Shown: piece by piece, positions 32,022 to 37,849 of the stretch
Numbering within the stretch: position 1 is the first letter of the stretch
Layout of the letters: each line of letters starts with the position of its first letter
Assembly: GCA_937892525.1 (NCBI GenBank)
Contig: CALAEV010000030.1
Span: forward strand, 1-37,849
Source: an uncultured Clostridia bacterium
GTDB lineage: Bacteria > Bacillota > Clostridia > Oscillospirales > Acutalibacteraceae
DNA: 37,849 bases
Reading direction: 5' to 3'
The notes under the pieces: generated by a model
The model's input: only the letters and a program-made list of their open reading frames with translations
Database searches by the model: none
What the model was told of the DNA's origin: nothing
Translations under genes and position numbers: made by a program

Positions 32022-32578
32022 AAAGAAGAAAATTAATTATAACCCTAACACTTTCTGCACTATTTTGCACCTTGATTTGTGTTGGCTCATTTATACGAGT
32101 TCCAATGCCAAATTTAATCCCAATGACATTACAAACGTTCTTTGTGTTGCTTACAGGACTTTTATTGCCCTTAAAGGCATCAACCCTTGCAACAGTAAGT
32201 TATATGGTACTTGGACTTGTTGGTTTACCAATCTTTTCAGGTGGTGGGGGATTAGGCTATATTTTAATGCCTAATTTCGGCTTTGTAATTGGTTTTGTTA
32301 TTTCGTCAGTAATAATGAGTATTACTATAGAAAAACTCAAATATCTTAAATTATGGCAATATATAGTCATTTCTTTGCTTGGAGTTGCAATAATCTACAT
32401 AATCGGAATTTTATATTTTGCGTTATTCACAAATGTATATAATAACAATGATTATTCTTTTGTTTGGTTTATTCAGACAGTTTTCCTGCCATTCCTACCA
32501 AAAGAGATAATCTGCATAACTTTAGCATCACTTACAGCATACAAAATAAGACCATATATAACAAAAATCCCACAATAA
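32018..32578 (+). CDS. bioY: BioY biotin transporter (ECF S component)
   Basis: This 186-residue membrane protein has six hydrophobic segments. BioY-specific features are PMTLQTFFVLLTGLLLP near the N-terminus, YMVLGLVGLPIF followed by SGGGGLGYIL, and the C-terminal FLPFLPKEIICITLA. BioY binds biotin and works alone or with the shared ECF energising module, which is not encoded in this window. Its ATG overlaps the birA stop (ATGA). With birA it makes a biotin uptake and attachment unit, consistent with a biotin auxotroph or scavenger. The stop codon lies in the loop of the terminator that follows. Confidence 0.93.
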   Translation: MKRRKLIITLTLSALFCTLICVGSFIRVPMPNLIPMTLQTFFVLLTGLLLPLKASTLATVSYMVLGLVGLPIFSGGGGLGYILMPNFGFVIGFVISSVIMSITIEKLKYLKLWQYIVISLLGVAIIYIIGILYFALFTNVYNNNDYSFVWFIQTVFLPFLPKEIICITLASLTAYKIRPYITKIPQ

Positions 32579-32589
32579 CGTGGGATTTT
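32564..32589. terminator. Bidirectional terminator between bioY and pdp
   Basis: A perfect 10-bp stem AAAATCCCAC/GTGGGATTTT (32564-32573 with 32580-32589) has a 6-base loop containing the bioY stop. T-runs follow in both directions, serving bioY (plus) and pdp (minus). Confidence 0.85.
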
Positions 32590-32592
32590 ATT

Positions 32593-33894
32593 TTATATTA
32601 TTGTTTTATAAATCAAAGGCATTGATTCAGGCTTTTCAACACCAATTGTAAATGAGGTGTTGAAAAGCTTTTCTGCATTTTTAAGCCTTTCGTCTGTTTC
32701 AGCATAAAGAATTGCGATTGTATCGCCAACAGAAACTTTATCACAAGTTTTCTTTAAAAGAACAATTCCTGCACCATAGTCGATAGTGTCAGTTTTCTTT
32801 TCTCGACCTGCACCAAGTAAAACTGCACTTTCGCCAACAATTCGTGAGTCAATACTCTGAATATATCCGTCTTTATTTGCTTTGATTTCAAGTGCTTTTT
32901 CACATTTTGGCAACAAATCTGCATTATCAAGCATATCTGCATTTCCACCTTGTGCTGAAATGAGTTCTTTTAATTTGTTGAACGCTGAGCCGTCAAGCAA
33001 AGCCTTTTCAGCTTTATTGTATGCGACCTCATAATCCCAATCATAAGAAATACTTAAAATTGTTGCAGATAACACAAGGCACAACTCTCGTAACTGCTTA
33101 TCACCTTTATTATTTAAAATATCAATAACTTCCTTGATTTCAAGTGCGTTGCCAACATTTGAGCCAAGTGGAATATCCATATTAGTAATAACTGCCGCCA
33201 TATTTCGACCACATTTTTTACCGATTTTAACCATTAACTCGGCAAGTTCTGTGGCACTTTTTTCATCTTTCATAAATGCACCACTACCACATTTAACATC
33301 AAGTACTATATTTTTAGCTCCTGCAGCAATTTTTTTGCTCATAATACTTGATGCGATAAGTGAAATGTTACCAACAGTTGCAGTAACATCACGCAAAGCA
33401 TAAATCTTTTTGTCAGCAGGTGCTAAATTGCCTGTTTGTCCTATAAGTGCAATACCGATTTCATTGACTTGCTTAAAAAATGCATTAGTATCAATAGATG
33501 TGTTATAACCATTAATACTTTCAAGTTTGTCGATTGTTCCGCCTGTATGACCAAGTCCACGACCACTCATTTTAGCCATTTTAATACCAAGAGAAGCACA
33601 AATTGGTGCTACTACAAGTGAAGTCTTATCCCCAACGCCACCTGTGGAGTGTTTGTCAGCCGTAATTCCGTCAATTGCAGATAAATCAAGCATATCTCCT
33701 GATTTAGCCATACTTTCTGTAAGATTTACTGTTTCTTCTTCGTCCATACCGTTAATGAAAATAGCCATAAGAAGTGCAGAGGCCTGATAATCTTCAATTC
33801 TTTCTGCAGTATATTCTTGAACAAAAAAATCGATTTCTTCTTTTGTCAGTTTTTGTCCGTCGCGTTTTTTCTCAATAATATCGTAAATTCTCAT
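32593..33894 (-). CDS. pdp: Pyrimidine-nucleoside phosphorylase
   Basis: The 433-residue enzyme cleaves uridine, thymidine and deoxyuridine with phosphate to base and (deoxy)ribose-1-phosphate. The family signature SGRGLGHTGGTIDKLES, the phosphate-binding KHSTGGVGDKTSLVVAP and the C-terminal beta domain are present. Its length matches Pdp of Firmicutes (about 433), and DeoA (thymidine phosphorylase) is the close alternative. The ATG at 33894 follows AGGAGA contained in the last codons of cdd. It is the last gene of the nucleoside catabolic operon and feeds (deoxy)ribose-1-phosphate to DeoB. Confidence 0.94.
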   Translation of the reverse strand: MRIYDIIEKKRDGQKLTKEEIDFFVQEYTAERIEDYQASALLMAIFINGMDEEETVNLTESMAKSGDMLDLSAIDGITADKHSTGGVGDKTSLVVAPICASLGIKMAKMSGRGLGHTGGTIDKLESINGYNTSIDTNAFFKQVNEIGIALIGQTGNLAPADKKIYALRDVTATVGNISLIASSIMSKKIAAGAKNIVLDVKCGSGAFMKDEKSATELAELMVKIGKKCGRNMAAVITNMDIPLGSNVGNALEIKEVIDILNNKGDKQLRELCLVLSATILSISYDWDYEVAYNKAEKALLDGSAFNKLKELISAQGGNADMLDNADLLPKCEKALEIKANKDGYIQSIDSRIVGESAVLLGAGREKKTDTIDYGAGIVLLKKTCDKVSVGDTIAILYAETDERLKNAEKLFNTSFTIGVEKPESMPLIYKTII

Positions 33895-33895
33895 A

Positions 33896-34306
33896 TTATT
33901 CTCCTAATTTAGATTTGTTGAAAGAATAGGGGAGAAGTTCATCTAATGTGTATTCTTTGATATCATTTTCACTTATTCCAACATACACTTTGAAATTGCC
34001 ATCACAAAATTCTACCAATGCTTGTCTGCAAACACCACAAGGCATTGCATAATCAGTGATTTCACCATTTTTACCACCGACAATACAGATTGCTTTAAAT
34101 TCTTTTTCACCGTTTGCTATTGCAGAGAAAAGAGCTGTTCTTTCTGCGCAATTAGTTACAGAATATGATGCGTTTTCGATGTTGCAACCCTTATAAGTAT
34201 TGCCATTTTTACAAAGTAATACTGCACCAACATTATAGTTGGAATATGGTGCATAAGATTTTTCCATAGCGTCTTTTGCTAATATAAAAAGGTCTTTTTT
34301 GTCCAT
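33896..34306 (-). CDS. cdd: Cytidine deaminase
   Basis: This 136-residue enzyme deaminates cytidine and deoxycytidine to uridine forms. The zinc site is of the small homotetramer type: CAE in NCAERTAL and PCGVC in MPCGVCRQAL supply three cysteines and the catalytic glutamate. The N-terminal PYSNYNVGAVLLC is also standard. It converts cytidine nucleosides to substrates for Pdp encoded next. Its start follows AAGGTGA, formed by the last two sense codons and the stop of deoB. Length and motifs are normal. Confidence 0.95.
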   Translation of the reverse strand: MDKKDLFILAKDAMEKSYAPYSNYNVGAVLLCKNGNTYKGCNIENASYSVTNCAERTALFSAIANGEKEFKAICIVGGKNGEITDYAMPCGVCRQALVEFCDGNFKVYVGISENDIKEYTLDELLPYSFNKSKLGE

Positions 34307-34310
34307 AAAA

Positions 34311-35432
34311 TCACCTTAAATTAAAGTTATCTAAATTAACTTTACTGATATAGTTATATCCTTTAATCGTACCAAGATTTTCAGGTATAATATTTTTTGA
34401 ATACATAAGCAAAGGCACTTGCTCTCTTGTGTGGTCTGTGCCTTTAAAAGCAGGGTCGCAACCGTGGTCAGCAGTAATAATCAACAAGTCGCTATCTTGC
34501 ATTTTTGGTATAAAGTCATTTAACCAACTATCAAATTCTGTAATTGCATTTGCGTAGCCGTCAACATCTCGTCTATGACCATATTTCATATCAAAGTCCA
34601 CAAGATTTGTGAACACAAGTCCATTAAAATCCTTGCTTAATAGTTCAAGTGTTTTTGTCATACCTTCAGTATTAGAATGAGTAAAGTGTTTTTCAGTAAT
34701 TCCACGATTTGCAAAAATATCTGCAATCTTACCAACAGAAATCACATCAAAACTATTTGCTTTTAGTTTATCAAGCATTGTATTTTCTGGTGGCTCAACT
34801 GAAAAATCGTGTCTGTCGGCAGTTCTTGTAAACGGATATTCGCCGTTAAATGGTCTTGCAATAACGCGACCAACTGCGTGTTCGCCAACAAGTATTTTTC
34901 TTGCAATTTTACAGTATTCGTAAAGTTTTTCAAGTGGCACAATATCTGTGTGTGCTGCAATTTGAAATACGCTGTCTGCAGAGGTATAGACAATTAATTT
35001 GCCTGTTTTAATGTGTTCTTCGCCATAATCTGCAATAACCTGCGTACCTGAATAGGTTTTATTACAAAGGATTCCACAACCAGTCTGTTTTTCAAACTCT
35101 TCAATTATTTCATTTGGAAAACCATTTGGGTAAGTAGGCATAGGTTTTTCAGAAACAATACCTGCAATCTCAAAATGTCCTATAGTAGTGTCCTTGCCTT
35201 TAGATAACTCTTGTAAAGCACCGAATTTACCAATGGGAAAAGCGCAAGTTTTCAGTTCAACACCATCAATATTGCATAAGCCTAATTTTGACAAGTTTGG
35301 AATATTAAATTTTGTTGAATATGAAATACTTTTAAGAGTGTTTGCACCTAAATCCCCAAATTGCTCAGCATCTGGTGCATTGCCAATGCCAAAACTATCA
35401 AGAACAATAAGAAATATTCTGTTATATTTCAT
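34311..35432 (-). CDS. deoB: Phosphopentomutase
   Basis: This 373-residue enzyme interconverts (deoxy)ribose-1- and 5-phosphate. It has the alkaline phosphatase superfamily metal sites: VLDSFGIGNAPDA near the N-terminus, the phospho-threonine region GKDTTIGHFEIAG, and ITADHGCDPAFKGTDHTREQVP at the C-terminus, read in two parts. It is slightly shorter than the usual 390-395 but no motif is missing. It turns the sugar phosphate from Pdp into the DeoC substrate. Its ATG overlaps the deoC stop by one base (TAATG). Confidence 0.95.
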   Translation of the reverse strand: MKYNRIFLIVLDSFGIGNAPDAEQFGDLGANTLKSISYSTKFNIPNLSKLGLCNIDGVELKTCAFPIGKFGALQELSKGKDTTIGHFEIAGIVSEKPMPTYPNGFPNEIIEEFEKQTGCGILCNKTYSGTQVIADYGEEHIKTGKLIVYTSADSVFQIAAHTDIVPLEKLYEYCKIARKILVGEHAVGRVIARPFNGEYPFTRTADRHDFSVEPPENTMLDKLKANSFDVISVGKIADIFANRGITEKHFTHSNTEGMTKTLELLSKDFNGLVFTNLVDFDMKYGHRRDVDGYANAITEFDSWLNDFIPKMQDSDLLIITADHGCDPAFKGTDHTREQVPLLMYSKNIIPENLGTIKGYNYISKVNLDNFNLR

Positions 35433-36097
35433 TAATAGCCACTACCTTGTTCATTTTTAATGATTTTTACTATTCTGCTTGTTCCAAGACGAGATGCGCC
35501 AAGATTTATAAAGTCTTCTGCGTCTTCAATTGATGCAATTCCGCCTGCAGCTTTAATTTTCTTTCCGTTAGTAGTATGTTTAGCAAAAAGTTCAATATCC
35601 TCTTTGGTAGCACCACCGGTTGAAAAACCTGTTGATGTCTTAATATAATCAGCATTCGAATTACTTACAATTTCACACATCTTAATTTTTTCATCTTCAG
35701 TAAGAAGGCAAGTTTCAATAATAACTTTTAAGATTTTTCCGTTACACACATCTTTTATAGCATTGATTTCATCAAGAATTTCATTGTATTTCTTATCTTT
35801 TAACCAACCTACATTGATAACCATATCAATTTCGTCAGCACCATTTTTTACAGCATCTGATGTTTCAAAAACTTTTGTTGCAGTAGTAGAATAACCATTT
35901 GGAAATCCAATAACGGTGCAAATTGCAAGTCTATTTCCTGCATACTCTTTTGCTTGTTTTACAAAAGATGCAGGAATACAAACAGATGCAGTTTCGTATT
36001 TCATTCCGTCATCACAAATTTTTTTTATCTCTTCCCAAGTTGCATTTTGAGAAAGTAATGTGTGGTCAACCTTTGATAAAATTTCTTTAATATTCAT
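35432..36097 (-). CDS. deoC: Deoxyribose-phosphate aldolase
   Basis: The 221-residue enzyme splits deoxyribose-5-phosphate to glyceraldehyde-3-phosphate and acetaldehyde, linking nucleosides to glycolysis. The Schiff-base lysine is in YIKTSTGFSTGGAT. Other family parts are VDHTLLSQNATWEEI, AICTVIGFPNGY and DEIDMVINVGWLK. Its ATG is directly adjacent to the stop of the upstream membrane protein gene (GGAGG is encoded by the CGGK codons). The length is normal. Confidence 0.95.
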   Translation of the reverse strand: MNIKEILSKVDHTLLSQNATWEEIKKICDDGMKYETASVCIPASFVKQAKEYAGNRLAICTVIGFPNGYSTTATKVFETSDAVKNGADEIDMVINVGWLKDKKYNEILDEINAIKDVCNGKILKVIIETCLLTEDEKIKMCEIVSNSNADYIKTSTGFSTGGATKEDIELFAKHTTNGKKIKAAGGIASIEDAEDFINLGASRLGTSRIVKIIKNEQGSGY

Positions 36098-36706
36098 TTA
36101 TTTACCTCCACATGTTTTACACATAGTATATCCATCGTTTTTATATTGCTTCAATTCATCGTTTGATAACTTAACTGTTTTTTTGTTTTCCTCTTTAGTT
36201 CTGCCTACAAAAGTACAATCTGGTAAATGTATTTTCTTACTGCTTGTGTTAAGCACATAAGTTTTTCTTACAATATTATCATCTGATTTTTGTGTAGTCG
36301 TATCGACTTGCGTTATAGCTTCTTCATAGGATTTAGTAGTGGTCTCTTTTTTGCTTTTAGTGGTAGTCTCTTTTGAAGAAGTATCTTGATTAATATTATC
36401 TTCTTCGCTTGTAAGGTCATCATCTGTAAGCTCTTCAAGTAAAGGTATATAATCTTCTTTATCTTTTTTATCCTCGGTTACAACTTCTATAAAAGTATCG
36501 TCAAAAGTTTCATATTCAATGATGTTTTTTCCATTTTCTGCAATAACTTTGAGATATTCATTTGTCTGGCTTATTTTAAATATCAAAACAACAAGCAACA
36601 CACATACTAGAAAGAAATATATAGGTATTCTTTTTACGGATTCATCAATATCTATAAACTTTTTGAAAATAGTAACTATCTTCTTTTCTTTATTATCTTT
36701 ATCCAT
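36098..36706 (-). CDS. Membrane-anchored protein with Cys-rich C-terminal domain, first gene of the deo operon
   Basis: This 202-residue protein has a cytoplasmic basic N-terminus, one membrane helix (about 27-44), an acidic region and a Thr/Lys/Ser low-complexity stretch (about 107-140). A C-terminal domain of about 55 residues follows: VLNTSSKKIHLPDC, then FVGRTKEENKK and YTMCKTCGGK. H160, C164, C196 and C199 could bind zinc. This small domain resembles the one found at the end of many Firmicute DNA/nuclease-like or surface proteins, Ada-like in pattern, and no nuclease core is present. The start is followed by no other candidate; a promoter lies at 36726-36754. Its last codons supply the ribosome binding site for deoC. 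Function unknown. Confidence 0.75.
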   Translation of the reverse strand: MDKDNKEKKIVTIFKKFIDIDESVKRIPIYFFLVCVLLVVLIFKISQTNEYLKVIAENGKNIIEYETFDDTFIEVVTEDKKDKEDYIPLLEELTDDDLTSEEDNINQDTSSKETTTKSKKETTTKSYEEAITQVDTTTQKSDDNIVRKTYVLNTSSKKIHLPDCTFVGRTKEENKKTVKLSNDELKQYKNDGYTMCKTCGGK

Positions 36707-36725
36707 TTTTACACCTCATTTTAAT

Positions 36726-36754
36726 ATTTTAACATTTAAACTGCTTATTTTCAA
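36726..36754 (-). promoter_or_regulatory. Promoter of the nucleoside catabolic operon
   Basis: On the minus strand the -35 is TTGAAA (36749-36754) and the -10 is TAAAAT (36726-36731), with a 17-base spacer. Twenty bases separate the -10 from the first start codon, so the leader is short. No CRE or DeoR operator was recognised. Confidence 0.65.
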
Positions 36755-36778
36755 TAAAATAACAAAAAGAAATTAAAT

Positions 36779-36808
36779 GAATATGATGAATTAAGGTGTA
36801 TATACACC
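36779..36808 (+). promoter_or_regulatory. Candidate sigma-E-type sporulation promoter and palindrome of the cotJ operon
   Basis: GAATATG (36779-36785), a 15-base spacer and TATACACC (36801-36808) resemble a mother-cell sigma-E promoter (consensus near GNATATN and CATACANT). The -10 region overlaps the perfect palindrome GGTGTATATACACC (36795-36808). In Bacillus subtilis cotJABC is sigma-E dependent. No good sigma-A promoter is seen. Confidence 0.4.
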
Positions 36809-36831
36809 AAATAAAATAAAGGAGTAGGAAT

Positions 36832-37020
36832 ATGGAACATTTTGAGTTAAATTATGATTGCACAAACTTACCAAAATTACCTTGCGATATGGTTGTTGCA
36901 ATGGCTTATGTACCATTTCAGACAGAGTTAATAACATACAAGAGTGATGATGCACTTTGTAATGGAACACTTTTTCCTGAATTAGATAAAAAGTTCTATG
37001 GAGGTAAATGTTGTGGATAA
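36832..37020 (+). CDS. cotJA: Spore coat associated protein CotJA
   Basis: This 62-residue protein matches CotJA: LAMAYVPFQ-like core (VAMAYVPFQTELITYKSDDAL), then NGTLFPELDKKFYG, both typical of the family. CotJA is one of three small spore coat components made in the mother cell and acts with CotJB and CotJC. The ATG follows GGAGTAGGA. The last codons overlap the cotJB start region, indicating translational coupling. Its presence supports a sporulating host. Confidence 0.9.
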   Translation: MEHFELNYDCTNLPKLPCDMVVAMAYVPFQTELITYKSDDALCNGTLFPELDKKFYGGKCCG

Positions 37021-37264
37021 ATGTAAACTTATGCGTGAAATCTCTGCAGTAGAGTTTGCTGCATGGGAACTTCATTTATATCTCGATACACATCCTTGCG
37101 ATGAAAAGGGAATAGAAATGCAGAAAAAGTATGTTGAAAGAGCAAAAGAATTAAGAAAAGAATATGCTGAATGTTATGGACCATTAAACTATAAAGAAGG
37201 CAGTGGGCTTAATTGGGTAAAAAATCCTTGGCCATGGGAATATATGAAGGAGTGTGATTGTTAA
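37013..37264 (+). CDS. cotJB: Spore coat associated protein CotJB
   Basis: This 83-residue protein has the CotJB pattern EFAAWELHLYLDTHP and the C-terminal WPWE. The start is taken as GTG 37013, because GGAGGT (37000-37005) is spaced seven bases ahead. An ATG at 36998 would add five residues but overlaps that ribosome binding site. It overlaps cotJA by eight bases and cotJC by one base. It is a component of the CotJ coat complex. Confidence 0.88.
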   Translation: MDKCKLMREISAVEFAAWELHLYLDTHPCDEKGIEMQKKYVERAKELRKEYAECYGPLNYKEGSGLNWVKNPWPWEYMKECDC

Positions 37265-37849
37265 TGTTTCAATATGAAAAAAAATTACAATTTCCAGTAA
37301 ATATTAAAAATCCAAATCCAAAATATGCACAAATCATTATAAGCCAATTCGGTGGCCCTGACGGTGAACTTGCAGCCTCAATGCGTTATCTTTCACAAAG
37401 ATATTCAATGCCATATGCAGAGCTTAAAGGTCTTTTAACAGATATTGGTACCGAAGAACTTTCACACTTGGAAATGGTTGGTGCCATAGTATATCAGTTA
37501 ACAAGAAATCTTACTATTGATGAAATCAAAAAATCAGGTTTTGACAAGTACTTTGTTGACCATACAACAGGTGTTTACCCTGTTGCTGCAAGTGGTGCAC
37601 CATTTACTGCTGCGTACTTGCAATCTAAAGGTGATGTAATAACTGATTTACACGAGGACCTTGCTGCTGAGCAAAAGGCAAGAACAATTTACGATAACAT
37701 TCTAAGACTTGTTGATGACCCAGATGTGCGTGAACCGATAAAATTCTTGCGTCAACGTGAAATTGTTCATTACCAAAGATTTGGTGAGGGATTGCAACTA
37801 GTAACTGACAGACTTGACAGCAAAAACTTCTACGCTTTTAATCCAAGTT
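37264..37849 (+). CDS. cotJC: CotJC, manganese catalase-like spore coat protein (partial, cut at window end)
   Basis: The gene starts at ATG 37264, overlapping the cotJB stop by one base, and runs open for 195 codons to the edge of the window without a stop. The N-terminal FQYEKKLQFPVNIKNPNPKYA (in two parts), GGPDGELAASMRYLSQRY and EELSHLEMVG match CotJC and Mn-catalases. Candidate dimanganese ligands are the glutamate of GPDGELAA, E and H of EELSHLE, the glutamate of DLAAEQKAR and E/H of REIVHYQRF. CotJC-type proteins have catalase-like folds and may protect the forming spore from peroxide. Most of the catalytic core is inside the window. The very C-terminus is missing. Confidence 0.92.
   Translation, partial: MFQYEKKLQFPVNIKNPNPKYAQIIISQFGGPDGELAASMRYLSQRYSMPYAELKGLLTDIGTEELSHLEMVGAIVYQLTRNLTIDEIKKSGFDKYFVDHTTGVYPVAASGAPFTAAYLQSKGDVITDLHEDLAAEQKARTIYDNILRLVDDPDVREPIKFLRQREIVHYQRFGEGLQLVTDRLDSKNFYAFNPS

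Noticed and set aside
1..37849. CRISPR array, tRNA or rRNA genes
   Set aside because: Read-through showed no regularly spaced direct repeats and no tRNA or rRNA hallmarks on either strand.

Overview
The window is a low-GC, AT-rich chromosomal segment from a spore-forming Clostridia-type Firmicute, probably a gut-associated Oscillospirales/Ruminococcaceae-like lineage. The reasons are the complete cotJA-cotJB pair followed by cotJC at the right edge, strong GGAGG-type ribosome binding sites, a Gram-positive LexA box, TnpV-family transposon proteins, lipoprotein binding proteins and NupNOPQ-type nucleoside transport. I saw no rRNA, tRNA or CRISPR array. The species assignment is inference.

Left third (1-9.7 kb) is accessory DNA. 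A consensus minus-strand promoter (208-236) fires out of the left edge through a structured leader. Next come a LytTR regulator with a small membrane protein (minus), divergent from an XRE regulator with a membrane tail (plus). Then follows what looks like a defence island. It has a two-gene HEPN + HEPN/Toprim module (2326-4572, minus), divergent from a PD-(D/E)XK-SIR2 fusion (4821-6221, plus). Beyond that is an XRE-RES single-chain protein with a 94-residue upstream partner and two palindromic operators (7073-8694, minus). The XRE-RES module lies between two diverged TnpV genes (one N-terminally broken), with a ParB-like fragment and other coding scraps, as expected of a region repeatedly hit by mobile elements.

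Middle (9.7-22.4 kb) is mostly minus strand. It holds a ZIP metal transporter, SOS-controlled dinB (plus; LexA box inside its promoter spacer), an ABC-F ATPase and MATE exporter pair, and a purine salvage operon: xpt, BMP lipoprotein, NupO-type ATPase, two permeases, then a COG2509-type FAD oxidoreductase and a terminator.

Right (22.4-37.8 kb): a plus-strand maltodextrin operon (binding protein, two permeases, MsmX/UgpC-like ATPase, malQ, glycogen/maltodextrin phosphorylase) imports oligosaccharides and degrades them to glucose-1-phosphate and glucose. It is followed by a small membrane protein, an HTH-less birA and bioY (biotin uptake and ligation). Convergent to these is a minus-strand nucleoside catabolic operon: membrane protein with a Cys-rich tail, deoC, deoB, cdd, pdp. 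Each internal junction is nearly overlapping, with the Shine-Dalgarno embedded in the upstream gene's last codons. The window ends inside cotJC of the cotJABC spore coat operon.

Most unusual content: the stacked putative defence modules at 2.3-8.7 kb. None of the functions there can be proved from sequence alone.
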